Of a DNA stretch of 64,000 nt, positions 19,164 through 27,502 are shown one piece after another. A program made the translations under genes and the position numbers. Within the stretch, counting starts at the first letter, position 1, and every line of letters starts with the position of its first letter. The stretch lies in the NCBI RefSeq assembly GCF_006007885.1, contig NZ_VCRO01000001.1:744001-808000 (forward strand). Reading direction: 5' to 3'. The DNA is from Alteribacter natronophilus. Its GTDB lineage: Bacteria > Bacillota > Bacilli > Bacillales > Salisediminibacteriaceae. The notes beneath the pieces were generated by a model. It searched no databases, was not told the origin of the DNA, and saw only the letters and a program-made list of their open reading frames with translations.

Positions 19164-19192
19164 AAAAAATCCCCTCACCATGGAGGGGATTT
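19164..19192 (-). terminator. Terminator of the cold-shock gene
   Basis: On the minus strand AAATCCCCTC and GAGGGGATTT flank a six-base loop and end in T residues, nine bases after the stop codon. Confidence 0.85.
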
Positions 19193-19200
19193 AAGGTTAC

Positions 19201-19398
19201 TTATTTTTGAACGTTAGCCGCCTGTGGGCCACGTTGACCTTGTTCGATTTCGAACGTTACAGCCTGACCTTCGTCAAGTGTTTTGAAACCTTCACCCTGA
19301 ATGGCAGAGAAATGTACGAATACATCGTCCTGTCCTTCAACTTCGATAAAACCGAAACCTTTTTCTGCGTTAAACCATTTTACTGTACCTTCAACCAT
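19201..19398 (-). CDS. Cold-shock protein (CspA/CspB family)
   Basis: The 65-residue single cold-shock domain has RNP1 (KGFGFIEV) and RNP2 (VFVHFSAI) motifs and the standard N-terminus [12 protein letters not shown]. It acts as an RNA chaperone binding single-stranded nucleic acids. AGGAGG lies seven bases before the ATG. The leader contains a small hairpin (GCGGAAACTTTTTCCGC, 19417-19433), which could tune translation, as leaders of csp genes often do. Confidence 0.95.
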   Translation of the reverse strand: MVEGTVKWFNAEKGFGFIEVEGQDDVFVHFSAIQGEGFKTLDEGQAVTFEIEQGQRGPQAANVQK

Positions 19399-19593
19399 GG
19401 TATAATCCTCCTGCGCGGAAACTTTTTCCGCATTGTATTACTATTTTTGCTCTTCGAATTCACTCAAGGGTGTAAACACTTTACGATGTTTGAACCATGA
19501 ATCTTTCCGAACTAAAAATAATTAACTTCATCTTACCATGGAATTTTGCACTTTGCAAACTTAACAGCACTTTTTTTTGTCTGCAGGCCACAT

Positions 19594-19903
19594 TTGCATC
19601 GGAACGCGAATTCGTGTACACTAATAGTTGTCCTTCTTCCATGGGAAGGCAGGTTATGAATAAATCTTCGCTGTAAAAAAATCAGATCCAGTAAGGATGA
19701 ATGAGATGGCATCTGTGAAAACATTGTATTTCTTTTTTACACTGGCGCGGCCCAGGAGCCGCAAGGATGAAAAAGAGGCAGGGTTTTCATTACTAAAGAT
19801 TTACAGACGATTAAACGGTATCACAGAAATACTACCGCGGCTAATGCCGAAGGTTTTTCTAATAACTAATAATAAAAGGCTGGCCACTCAGGTCAGCCTT
19901 TTT
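19594..19903 (+). ncRNA. Candidate small transcript between csp and cobB
   Basis: A good promoter (TTGCAT at 19594-19599, 17 bases, TACACT at 19617-19622) faces a hairpin terminator at 19874-19903, giving a transcript of about 275 bases. The only longer open frame, from 19697, runs straight through the terminator into cobB antisense, so it is unlikely to be coding. The sequence matches no RNA class I recognise. It could instead be a decayed gene. Confidence 0.3.
19874..19903. terminator. Terminator at the cobB 3' end, usable on both strands
   Basis: AAAAGGCTGGCC pairs with GGTCAGCCTTTTT. The hairpin touches the cobB stop codon, and its T runs suit both directions. Confidence 0.75.
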
Positions 19904-21249
19904 CAATTACTGTTCCGGTTTAAGGGACTGCATAGAGCCGCGAAACGGCCTGCTGCTTCAGGGCAGGATCCAAAATGCAGGTGGCTGTAAGATGCAAATA
20001 AATTGGGGAATTCATTCCGGTCAGGCATCCTGCCCGAAAAACTCGAGTAATGAAACTCGTGGGCAGCAAGACTTTCTCCTTTCTCCAGAGCCACACAGGA
20101 GATATCATTTCCGGTCACATCCAGGTATCTGATGGACTGAAGTGTATGATGAACCTGTATATTACCCTCAATTACCCCGGCCATATTATAGGCTTTTCCT
20201 TTCATATCCACCAGCTTTTTGCACAGGTACATAAAGCCGCCGCACTCGGCTATTACAGGAACGTTGTTCTCAACCTTTTCCCTGACGGAACGAAGCATTT
20301 CCCTGTTCTCGGCCAGCTGGGCGGCAAAAGCCTCCGGAAACCCGCCCCCAAAATATATTCCCGTCACTTCTTCAGGAAGTCTGCTGTCATGCAGGGGCGA
20401 AAACGGAATGCACTCTGCTCCGTAGGATTTCAGCAGATCTAGGTTTTCCTCATAATAAAAGTGGAAGGCTTCATCACGGGCCACGGCAATTTTCGCTCCC
20501 TCCCCCTTTCTTTCTTCTCCTTTCCTCCTGCGAAACAGAACAGGCTCGTACTCAGGTTCCGGGCATACAGCCAGCTCAGCAAGGCGCTCAAGATCAACTG
20601 TTTCAGAGATACGGCTGCTGATTCTTTTTATGTATGCAGGGAGATCCTTTGTTTCCTGTGAAGGTACAAGACCCAGGTGCCTTTCCGGCAGATGAAGTTT
20701 TGTATTTGCTTTTAGGTAACCGAGAACCGGGACACTGCATTCCTTTTCCACTGCTGCCTTGACGAGTTCATAATGGCCGCTTCCCCCTACCCGGTTTAAT
20801 ATGACACCTGCTATCCGAGGCTGATCCGAAAAAAGCTGGAACCCCTTTACAACAGCTGCAGCGCTTCTTGCCTGGGCTTCACAATTGACTACGAGGATTA
20901 CAGGCGTTCCAGTAAGGGCAGCAATATGGGCAGTGCTTCCCTCATCCGATAGAGGATCCGCTCCGTCATACATCCCCATAACTCCTTCGATGACAGCAAT
21001 ATCAGCCCCCCTGCTTCCAAAATCGAGCACCTCTTTTACAGCGTTTTCTCCAAGCAGTCTTGTATCGAGATTTCTGGATACTCTGCCTGTCACAGCCGTA
21101 TGAAAGGCGGGGTCGATAAAATCAGGGCCGCACTTGAACCCCTGCACACACCATCCCCTGTCTTTAAGGGCTGCCATCAGCCCGAGTGTGATGGTCGTTT
21201 TTCCTGCTCCGCTTTCAGTACCTGCGATTACAATTCTCCGGTTGGTCAT
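19903..21249 (-). CDS. cobB: Cobyrinate a,c-diamide synthase
   Basis: The 448-residue enzyme has an N-terminal dethiobiotin-synthetase-like ATPase (P-loop GTESGAGKTT, then KCGPDFIDP) and a C-terminal glutamine amidotransferase domain with the nucleophile in VIAECGGFMYL and the late histidine in HEFHYS. It amidates side chains a and c of cobyrinate or a corrinoid. No other corrin-ring genes are nearby, so it may serve salvage or a pathway coded elsewhere. It lies 78 bases downstream of the cobalamin-binding-like gene on the same strand. Confidence 0.9.
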   Translation of the reverse strand: MTNRRIVIAGTESGAGKTTITLGLMAALKDRGWCVQGFKCGPDFIDPAFHTAVTGRVSRNLDTRLLGENAVKEVLDFGSRGADIAVIEGVMGMYDGADPLSDEGSTAHIAALTGTPVILVVNCEAQARSAAAVVKGFQLFSDQPRIAGVILNRVGGSGHYELVKAAVEKECSVPVLGYLKANTKLHLPERHLGLVPSQETKDLPAYIKRISSRISETVDLERLAELAVCPEPEYEPVLFRRRKGEERKGEGAKIAVARDEAFHFYYEENLDLLKSYGAECIPFSPLHDSRLPEEVTGIYFGGGFPEAFAAQLAENREMLRSVREKVENNVPVIAECGGFMYLCKKLVDMKGKAYNMAGVIEGNIQVHHTLQSIRYLDVTGNDISCVALEKGESLAAHEFHYSSFSGRMPDRNEFPNLFASYSHLHFGSCPEAAGRFAALCSPLNRNSN

Positions 21250-21327
21250 CTCCTCATCCCCCTGTCTTTTTATTCTGCTTTAATGGTGAACGTACCGCAG
21301 TTAACAAAGTTTTAGTGCTGCCGCCCC

Positions 21328-22152
21328 TCACCCTCTGCATGAATACAATAGCGGGTCTTCCCCCGTGTAAAGTGGATAAGCATCGGGATGGAGAATCGCG
21401 CTCAGCTTGACGAGTCCTTCCAGGAGTCTCGGGGATGGCCTGCAGTACAGCGGTTCATCCAGAACGTGAATCTGATTATTCCTAAGGGCTTTCATGCCCC
21501 CCCATCCAGGCCTTCTTTCAACTGTTTTCAGGTTGATTCTTTCCTGTCTTACCCCTGTCCAGACCAGAGCAATAATATCAGGATTGTAATTTCTTACGGT
21601 TTCCCAGTCTGTCTGGACACTCTTAACATCTTTTTCTGCAAACACATTTCTTCCTCCTGCCACTTCACTTAATTCGGTAAGCCAGTTTTTCCGGCCGGGG
21701 GTAAATACAGGTTTCGGCCACCATTCCCAGTAGATGGATTTTTTTGACGCTATGGATCTGCTGATCTCTTTGTACTGACTTAGTGTGTTGTCGTATGCTT
21801 CCGCCAGGAGGTCTCCCTTCTGTGAAACACCGGTTTTTCCCGCCACGAATCTGATAATACCCGATATCCCGGCAAGGTTTTCGGGATCGGGGACAACAAT
21901 ATGGGGAATGCGCCTCTCTTCGAGTGCTCTAACGTTCTTTTCCATACCCGGTACAGACAAGGATGCGAGCACAAGATCAGGCTTATAGGCCTCAAGTCTG
22001 TCCATGTCAATTGAGAGATCCGGCCCGAGACGGGGCAGGGTTTTTATGCCTTCCGGCCAGTCTGAGAAGTCATCCACAGCCACAATGGAATCTGTGAGGC
22101 CAAGGTAGGCAAGAAATTCAGTGCTGCTTGGACAAATGGAAATAAGCTTCAT
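21328..22152 (-). CDS. BtuF-like cobalamin-binding protein without signal peptide
   Basis: The 274-residue protein has the substrate-binding fold of BtuF-type proteins: ICPSSTEFLAYLGL at the N-terminus, RLGPDLSIDMDRLEAYKPDLVLA, and a C-terminal lobe with YNPDIIALVW. It starts directly with MKLISICPS and has no signal peptide or lipobox, so it is predicted to be cytosolic. That is unlike a transporter-associated BtuF. The adjacent cobB suggests a corrinoid-related job. I see no cobalamin riboswitch in the 110 bases upstream. Confidence 0.75.
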   Translation of the reverse strand: MKLISICPSSTEFLAYLGLTDSIVAVDDFSDWPEGIKTLPRLGPDLSIDMDRLEAYKPDLVLASLSVPGMEKNVRALEERRIPHIVVPDPENLAGISGIIRFVAGKTGVSQKGDLLAEAYDNTLSQYKEISRSIASKKSIYWEWWPKPVFTPGRKNWLTELSEVAGGRNVFAEKDVKSVQTDWETVRNYNPDIIALVWTGVRQERINLKTVERRPGWGGMKALRNNQIHVLDEPLYCRPSPRLLEGLVKLSAILHPDAYPLYTGEDPLLYSCRG

Positions 22153-22268
22153 TACACAAGCCTCCTAAAATTTTGAGTGTTGTTATTCTGAAACAGCTCT
22201 CCATTGAAAAATGTTTGAACCTCTCCCTCCACTCACTTACACTTAAACTGAGTGTTTTTTAGGAACAG

Positions 22269-22508
22269 CTGTTTTCGGAAAGATTGTTGTTTTATTCCGC
22301 TGCAGGCGGACGCTTTCCGCGGACAGGGCCTCAGCCGGCAGAGTAGTTATCATGCTTCTTCCTCTGCCCGAAACGCTATGAAGCGTCTGTGTCGAAGCAG
22401 AATTCAGCATATTCACGAAGTAAACGCTATTTGCTCTTCCCGCCGGAGTCGCCGCCTTTCGCTCTACAGTTAATTTGATCAATCGCAACAATCTATACGA
22501 ACACATCC
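22269..22508 (+). repeat. Family B inverted-repeat element, copy B2
   Basis: The 240-base non-coding element has the left end CTGTTTTCGGAAAGATTGTT, CTGCAGGCGGACGCTTTCCG, a variable centre, and the right end GCAACAATCTATACGAACAC. It occupies most of the gap between the BtuF-like gene and the small cysteine-rich gene. Its right edge is about 20 bases before the latter's start codon. Confidence 0.85.
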
Positions 22509-22530
22509 TTAGGAAAAGAGGGAAAAATCG

Positions 22531-22713
22531 ATGAAGGATTTTCACTGCTGTGCAACATGCATTCATTTTGAAGTAATCCGAAGTGAAGCCCGGACGCTGT
22601 ACAGATGCAGCCGTCTTGGTTTTGAAACACGTCCCCACTACAAATTTAACTGCTGGGAGCCGAAGTCACACGTCAGAAAACTGATAAAAAAACAGGAGGA
22701 TGCTTCATCGTAA
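22531..22713 (+). CDS. Small cysteine-rich protein, probable zinc binder
   Basis: The 60-residue protein begins MKDFHCCATCIHFEV and has further cysteines in YRCSRLGF and FNCWEPK. The spacing CCxxC, C and C, with nearby histidines, suggests a zinc knuckle. I recognise it only as a conserved type of small Bacillaceae protein of unknown role. GAGGGAAAAATCG precedes the ATG. The upstream region is a family B repeat, so its promoter may lie within or before that element. Confidence 0.65.
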   Translation: MKDFHCCATCIHFEVIRSEARTLYRCSRLGFETRPHYKFNCWEPKSHVRKLIKKQEDASS

Positions 22714-22745
22714 CGGCCGATGAAGCTCCTCCTGCTGTATACGGC

Positions 22746-23669
22746 TTATTTTTCAGCCGGTTCTTCTCCTACGATTTTCACTTCAAGTTCAAGTTCAACT
22801 CCAAAAGTATCCTTCACTGTTTTCCTTACCATATCGATCGTTGAAATGTAATCTGTCGCCGTAGCGTTTGACTTATTGATAATAAATCCCGCATGTTTAG
22901 TGGAGACTTCCGCTCCGCCTACACCTTTCCCCTGAAGTCCGCTGTCCTGAATCAGTTTCCCCGCGAAATAACCAGGCGGCCGCTTAAACACACTTCCGGC
23001 AGAGGGATACTCCAGCGGCTGCTTTGATTCACGCTGAAAAGTGAGATCATCCATCTTTTCTTTAATTTCTTCCCGGTTTCCTTTCTTCAGTTCAAAAACA
23101 GCCTCGAGAACCATGTACCCTTTTTTGCCTATAATGCTTGAACGGTACTTCAGATCAAGCTCTTCTCTGGATAGAGTAAGGAGGTCACCCTCCTTTGAAA
23201 CAACCTTGACATGATCTATAACATCTTTTACCTCACCGCCGTAGGCTCCGGCGTTCATAACCATTGCGCCTCCAATGGACCCGGGAATTCCGCAGGCGAA
23301 TTCCAGTCCTGTCAGTTCCTCTTTAAGAGCCAGACGTGATGCATCGATGATATTTGCCCCGCCCTGGGCAATCAGTTTCGTTCCCTCTACATTCAGATCG
23401 CGAAGTTTACTGAACTGAACAACAACGCCCCGGATACCTCCGTCTCTCACGACCATATTTGAACCATTCCCAAGAAGCATAAACGGAATATTCTCCCGGT
23501 TTACAAGCTGTACAATTTCACTCATCTCACCGTAGGATTCAGGTGTAACAAAAAAGTCGGCGCTACCGCCGAGTTTTGTCAGCGTATGATTTTTCATAGG
23601 TTCATTTCTCATCACGTTTTCTGTTTTACATATGGAAAGTAAAGCTTTGTAGATTTCGTTTGATGTCAT
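22746..23669 (-). CDS. murB: UDP-N-acetylenolpyruvoylglucosamine reductase
   Basis: The 307-residue FAD enzyme has the motifs LGNGSNMVVRDGG, GIPGSIGGAMVMNAGAYGGE, KYRSSI and PSAGSVFKRPPGYFAGKLI, with the catalytic serine in the last. It reduces UDP-GlcNAc-enolpyruvate to UDP-MurNAc in peptidoglycan precursor synthesis. It is of the shorter, Bacillus-like type. AGAGGG precedes the ATG. It stands apart from any mur/div cluster, as one of the murB copies often does in Bacillaceae. Confidence 0.95.
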   Translation of the reverse strand: MTSNEIYKALLSICKTENVMRNEPMKNHTLTKLGGSADFFVTPESYGEMSEIVQLVNRENIPFMLLGNGSNMVVRDGGIRGVVVQFSKLRDLNVEGTKLIAQGGANIIDASRLALKEELTGLEFACGIPGSIGGAMVMNAGAYGGEVKDVIDHVKVVSKEGDLLTLSREELDLKYRSSIIGKKGYMVLEAVFELKKGNREEIKEKMDDLTFQRESKQPLEYPSAGSVFKRPPGYFAGKLIQDSGLQGKGVGGAEVSTKHAGFIINKSNATATDYISTIDMVRKTVKDTFGVELELEVKIVGEEPAEK

Positions 23670-23787
23670 TTAAGATCCCTCTTACCTCATGAATTTACTA
23701 TTTTAGTATTATGCATTTCAGGGCAATTGGCAACCGCAATCGGGTTTTTTAGACAATTTCTCTTATAACCCGGCCCTTTTTATTGGC

Positions 23788-24063
23788 TCTTTTCGTAAAG
23801 ACTGTTGTTTTATTACGCTGCAGGCGTACGCTTTCACCACAGGCACAAGTGCGACATCCGTTCATGCTTCACGGTGTCTTCTATGCCGCGGGCATCTTTT
23901 CAGCCGGGAGAAATTCCTGCTTCTTCCTCTGCCAGTTAAGCTCTGCAGTCGGGCACGTCGAAGCAACTCGAAGATTAATCACGGAGTAACGCTCGTCGCT
24001 GGAGTCGCCGTCTTTCGCTGCATAATTCATTTGGTCAATAACTGCACTCTAGACGAACACAGC
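23788..24063 (+). repeat. Family B inverted-repeat element, copy B3
   Basis: This is the longest copy (about 276 bases). It retains CTCTTTTCGTAAAGACTGTT at the left, CTGCAGGCGTACGCTTTC, and TCTAGACGAACACAGCC at the right. Both ends carry substitutions relative to B2 and B5, so it is an older copy. It fills the gap between murB and the HD nucleotidase gene. Confidence 0.8.
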
Positions 24064-24149
24064 CTTTTTATTACAGTTGCTTACTTCCTCTCCCTGGTGT
24101 ACGATCAATTTCGGACTCTTTATACAGTGCTGAAAAGGAAGTGAAAGTT

Positions 24150-24734
24150 TTGGAAAGTCATCTGCTTGCTTATTTTTACCGGCTCCGATACATCGAAAGG
24201 TGGAGCCTGATGAGGAATGTAATGAAGGAAAACGTGGCTGAGCATTCCTTTCATGTCTCCCTCATCACACATACATTATGTACAATTGCGAATCACGTTT
24301 ACGGGAAAGAAATCGATACAGAGAAAGCGGTCACCCATTCTCTTTTTCATGATGTAACGGAAGTAATCACCGGGGATATCCCCACACCGGTCAAACACCA
24401 TAACAGCGATATGCTGAAAAACTTCCGGGATATTGAAGCTCTTGCAGCTGAGAAGCTTGCTTCAAAAGCTCCCGGTGAGCTGAAGGACGTCTACAGCAGT
24501 CTGATCGGGCACAAAGGCGATGAGGCAATTGCATCCTATATTAAAGCAGCAGATCTTCTGGATGCCTACTTAAAGTGTACGAGTGAACTGCTTGCAGGAA
24601 ACCGCGAGTTCGCAGTTGCAAAAAACCAGATTCAGGAAAATCTTGATCGCCTCGATATGGAGGAAGTGGATTATTTCCTCCGGCACTTTGCCCCGAGTTT
24701 TGAGAAAACTCTTGATGAAATTTCCGAGGAGTGA
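24150..24734 (+). CDS. YfbR-like HD-domain 5'-deoxynucleotidase
   Basis: The 194-residue HD-domain protein carries the metal ligands in ENVAEHSFHVS and HSLFHDVTE and a later aspartate in KAADLLDAYLKC. The order and spacing match YfbR, which dephosphorylates deoxynucleoside 5'-monophosphates. The TTG start at 24150 has AAGGAA nine bases upstream. A GTG three codons earlier abuts the same site. A small membrane protein gene follows. Confidence 0.85.
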   Translation: MESHLLAYFYRLRYIERWSLMRNVMKENVAEHSFHVSLITHTLCTIANHVYGKEIDTEKAVTHSLFHDVTEVITGDIPTPVKHHNSDMLKNFRDIEALAAEKLASKAPGELKDVYSSLIGHKGDEAIASYIKAADLLDAYLKCTSELLAGNREFAVAKNQIQENLDRLDMEEVDYFLRHFAPSFEKTLDEISEE

Positions 24735-24797
24735 AAACGCGGGTAAGCTCTGTTATAATAAAATTGCTGTTAGTTTACTGAAAGGCTGTGACTTGCG

Positions 24798-25007
24798 TTG
24801 GATATTTTTACTTTTCCTGATGGAACGCAGGATTTTACCTACGCCTACTTTGTCATGATCGGTCTGTTTTTCTTTGCCTGGCTTACGATCTTCCTTCTTA
24901 AAAGATCAAACAGAAAGGCCGTAAGGAAAAACGATGAACATCCCGTATATGAAATGGGCGAAACCACTGACGGTTCCGGCTCACGCGATAAGGAACGTGC
25001 CGATTAA
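24798..25007 (+). CDS. Small single-span membrane protein
   Basis: The 69-residue protein has an N-terminal polar stretch, one hydrophobic helix (about residues 16-35, AYFVMIGLFFFAWLTIFLL) and a charged cytoplasmic tail rich in lysine, aspartate and glutamate. The TTG start has only a weak ribosome site. It lies 63 bases after the HD nucleotidase gene on the same strand and is followed by a terminator. Function unknown. Confidence 0.55.
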   Translation: MDIFTFPDGTQDFTYAYFVMIGLFFFAWLTIFLLKRSNRKAVRKNDEHPVYEMGETTDGSGSRDKERAD

Positions 25008-25027
25008 TTACCGGCGCGTTCTTTTTT
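24992..25027 (+). terminator. Terminator after the small membrane protein gene
   Basis: GAACGTGCCG pairs with CGGCGCGTTC and is followed by six T. The ascending arm overlaps the last codons of the gene. Confidence 0.75.
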
Positions 25028-25080
25028 CATGAAGTGGGAACTTGTATGCACATCCGGGTCACATAAGTCCATGCCATGCT

Positions 25081-25464
25081 TTACTGGTCACCTGTCCCCT
25101 GCTGCTTTTCAGTAATGCGGCTTCTCAGTTTTTCCAGCCTCCTGCGGTTAACTTCAAAATCATAGTGGCCCACCCTGGCAGCGGATCTGACATCAAAGGC
25201 TTTTTTCTCATCATTATAAAGGAATTCCACATCGTCCTTGAATTTAAGCCACTTTGTCCTGAAAACTGCGTGAATATACTGCTCATCCTCTGTTTCAATC
25301 GTACACTCACTGTTTTCTTCAAGGACGCTGATAATGGTCCTGTATGTGTGCTGTTGTGATTTGGCTGCGGGAATGGACTCTGTCCGGTGCTTATCCGATT
25401 CATCATCAAGGGAGGAAACGCAGTTTCTTTTATGTGCAGGGCACAGTTTCAGATTCCTGGTCAT
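25081..25464 (-). CDS. DUF1499 protein
   Basis: The 127-residue protein fits DUF1499: NCVSSLDDESDKHR near the N-terminus, HAVFRTKWLKFKDDVEF in the middle, and VRSAARVGHYDFEVNRRRLEKLR at the end. The family is widespread and of unknown function. No signal peptide is seen, unlike some exported members. The ATG at 25464 has AGGTGA eight bases upstream, which supports it over the start four codons earlier. Confidence 0.8.
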   Translation of the reverse strand: MTRNLKLCPAHKRNCVSSLDDESDKHRTESIPAAKSQQHTYRTIISVLEENSECTIETEDEQYIHAVFRTKWLKFKDDVEFLYNDEKKAFDVRSAARVGHYDFEVNRRRLEKLRSRITEKQQGTGDQ

Positions 25465-25647
25465 TTTCAGGATCACCTCTGTAAATGTCTGTATTCAATC
25501 TTCATTTCGAAATATTATACTACTTCACTGCCATGCCGCCAATCAGAAAAGGTTTTCCCTTAAATACATATTTGGAAACAGGTTTGCGCTAATCAGAAAT
25601 TCTTTTTCAGAATCTTTATTTTATCAAAAGAGAGCATGTCTGCACAG

Positions 25648-25686
25648 AAAAAAGAGACCATCCCTTATTTGACAGGGACAGCCTCT
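25648..25686 (-). terminator. Terminator of the LPATA surface-protein gene
   Basis: On the minus strand AGAGGCTGTCCCT pairs with AGGGATGGTCTCT, using three G-U pairs, and is followed by six T. Confidence 0.75.
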
Positions 25687-25704
25687 GTTAAATTAAGTGA
25701 TGTT

Positions 25705-26631
25705 TTATGTGTTAATCAAACGTCTGCGGACGGCCAGAATTGCAGCAGCCCCGGCTGCGGTTAACAGACCCGCAAGAGCCATCATTGGAGTATTCGTGGC
25801 AGTGGCAGGAAGCTCATCGCCATCTTCCTCCATTTCTTCCTCAATGGCTTCCTCAAGATCCTCAGCCTGCTCCCTTACGTCTGCCGGAACATCAAAATCT
25901 TCCACTGAGTTAAAATTATGATAGGTTACTTCAATCAACTGTTCGATTGTCTGGGATTCATCTTCAAAGTTAAATGTAATATCCATTTCCATCTCGATCC
26001 CCGTAAGGTAATGAGTGTCCGAGTCGATCTGGAGCTCGTACCAGAAATGACTGATCTCCATATCTCCTCCAAGCTCCGCCATGAAGTCACCTTCGCCTTC
26101 CTGGCCTGTGCCGCCCATTTCAAACAGATGCATCAGTTCTTCCCCATCGCCATCATATGTAATCACATAATAGCCGTCTTCCTCGGAAAGTGACAGGTCT
26201 TCTCCGTAGCCGTTTACACCTCCAAGCTGATGATCAGGATCAAACATGACCTCATAAAGACCGTCATCTTCAATCTTTATCCACTCACCTGTTTCATCGC
26301 CAATATACAGGCCTTCTTCCGTCCAGTAAGTGGTTACAGTAAATTCTTCACCTTCGGCTGAAACAGTCATTACCTCCCGCAGTTTGAATGGATTCATGAT
26401 GACATCCTGCTCTGTTGTTGTATGCGCCTCTGTTTCCCCCATAACATCATCACTGATCGTCTGATGTGTTTCAATTAAGGCGGAGTAGCTTTCAAGGTCT
26501 GCCATCGCATCGTTGGCATGGTTCAGTACTTCCTCGGCACTCTTGTCCCCGGCATGACCTGTCATGGCCGAGCCTGCAAACAATACGGAAACTGACAGTG
26601 CGGCAGCAGCGGTTTTCTTTACTGTCTTCAT
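25705..26631 (-). CDS. Exported DUF6612/LolA-like protein with a sortase-type anchor
   Basis: The 308-residue protein has a signal peptide (KTVKKTAAAALSVSVLFAGSAMTGHA), a lipoprotein-carrier-like beta domain (about 35-255) and an acidic segment. It ends in LPATATNTPMMALAGLL, a hydrophobic helix, and RRR. The C-terminal layout is that of a sortase substrate, with LPATA in place of LPXTG, close to the LPNTA type used by class D sortases. Negative charge is high, as in haloalkaliphiles. The ATG at 26631 has AAAGGAGAGGG upstream, and the 75 codons before it in frame are not part of the gene. No sortase gene is in the window. Confidence 0.78.
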   Translation of the reverse strand: MKTVKKTAAAALSVSVLFAGSAMTGHAGDKSAEEVLNHANDAMADLESYSALIETHQTISDDVMGETEAHTTTEQDVIMNPFKLREVMTVSAEGEEFTVTTYWTEEGLYIGDETGEWIKIEDDGLYEVMFDPDHQLGGVNGYGEDLSLSEEDGYYVITYDGDGEELMHLFEMGGTGQEGEGDFMAELGGDMEISHFWYELQIDSDTHYLTGIEMEMDITFNFEDESQTIEQLIEVTYHNFNSVEDFDVPADVREQAEDLEEAIEEEMEEDGDELPATATNTPMMALAGLLTAAGAAAILAVRRRLINT

Positions 26632-26861
26632 AGTCCCTCTCCTTTTTAGGCAGCAGAAGCTGCCTGAATTATGGAAAATTTTATTTCCAGTATCCAAATA
26701 CCTTAAACAGCGGGGCTGTAAACCATTTTTTTGAAAGTCTGCTAAATGAATGCTTTTTTCGCAGAAAGATGAATAGGCAGACGTTACAGGATTAAGGCAC
26801 GCTGAACAACTTGCCGGGACCGGAATCAATAGCAGTAATCTATATGAACCAAGCAAAAGAC

Positions 26862-26897
26862 AAAAAGCGTGAACCCCCTGAGGGGTCCACGCTTTTT
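26862..26897. terminator. Terminator after the WrbA-like gene
   Basis: AAAAAGCGTGAACCCC pairs with GGGGTCCACGCTTTTT around a four-base loop, directly after the stop codon. Confidence 0.88.
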
Positions 26898-26898
26898 G

Positions 26899-27444
26899 TT
26901 ATGTTGAACTGATTTTTGCAGCTGTTTCTGCCACTCTTTTACCAAATTCCGAAGCGAGTTTCATTTCTGCCTCCACCGGTTTATTCATTGGGGCATCCTT
27001 TGACTCTTCCACAGGGATTACTGCACTGGCCCCATATGGATTTCCGTAGTTTGCCCGGTCTTCATTTAGTGGACCGGTATTGGACACAATCACCATGCCA
27101 TGGTGCTGCATCGGAGTCTGCAGGGCACGGCATACATTCTCAACCCCTCCATGCTGAGTGGAGGCTGTGGCGAAAACGCCCCCGACTTTCCCCTGCAGTG
27201 CACCTGTAAACCAAAGTCCTCCGAGCTTTCCTAAAAACTCACTCATTTTCGGGTTAGGCTCCCCGAAATAACCTGAAGATCCCCAGATAATACCGGCCAT
27301 CTCCTTAAGGGTATCCGGATCGGTCTCTTCCACGGCACTGAGAATCACCTCGGCTCCATTTACCTGTTTTGCGCCTTCAGCCACACCCTCAGCGAGAACT
27401 TTTGTGTGACCATTCATACTGGCATACAGAACTGCAATTTTCAT
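26899..27444 (-). CDS. WrbA-like NAD(P)H:quinone oxidoreductase/flavodoxin
   Basis: The 181-residue flavodoxin-fold protein has the FMN phosphate loop ASMNGHTK (residues about 9-16), WGSSGYFGEPNPKM, and ATASTQHGGVEN, as in WrbA. It should bind FMN and reduce quinones by two electrons. GGAGTGATTCG precedes the ATG. It lies 58 bases downstream of the N-demethylase reductase gene on the same strand and may be cotranscribed with it. Confidence 0.82.
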   Translation of the reverse strand: MKIAVLYASMNGHTKVLAEGVAEGAKQVNGAEVILSAVEETDPDTLKEMAGIIWGSSGYFGEPNPKMSEFLGKLGGLWFTGALQGKVGGVFATASTQHGGVENVCRALQTPMQHHGMVIVSNTGPLNEDRANYGNPYGASAVIPVEESKDAPMNKPVEAEMKLASEFGKRVAETAAKISST

Positions 27445-27502
27445 CGAATCACTCCATTCTTTGTTCCGGAATTATTTTTTCCCTAAGAACGGAGTTTATA
27501 AG

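Noticed and set aside
22153-22260. Cobalamin riboswitch before the BtuF-like gene
   Set aside because: The leader is only about 110 bases, and no B12-box-like sequence or suitable folding could be recognised.
26745-26850. Possible heavily decayed family B copy upstream of the LPATA surface-protein gene
   Set aside because: AATCTATATGAAC near 26839 resembles the right end, but the left end and the CTGCAGGCGG block are not convincing.
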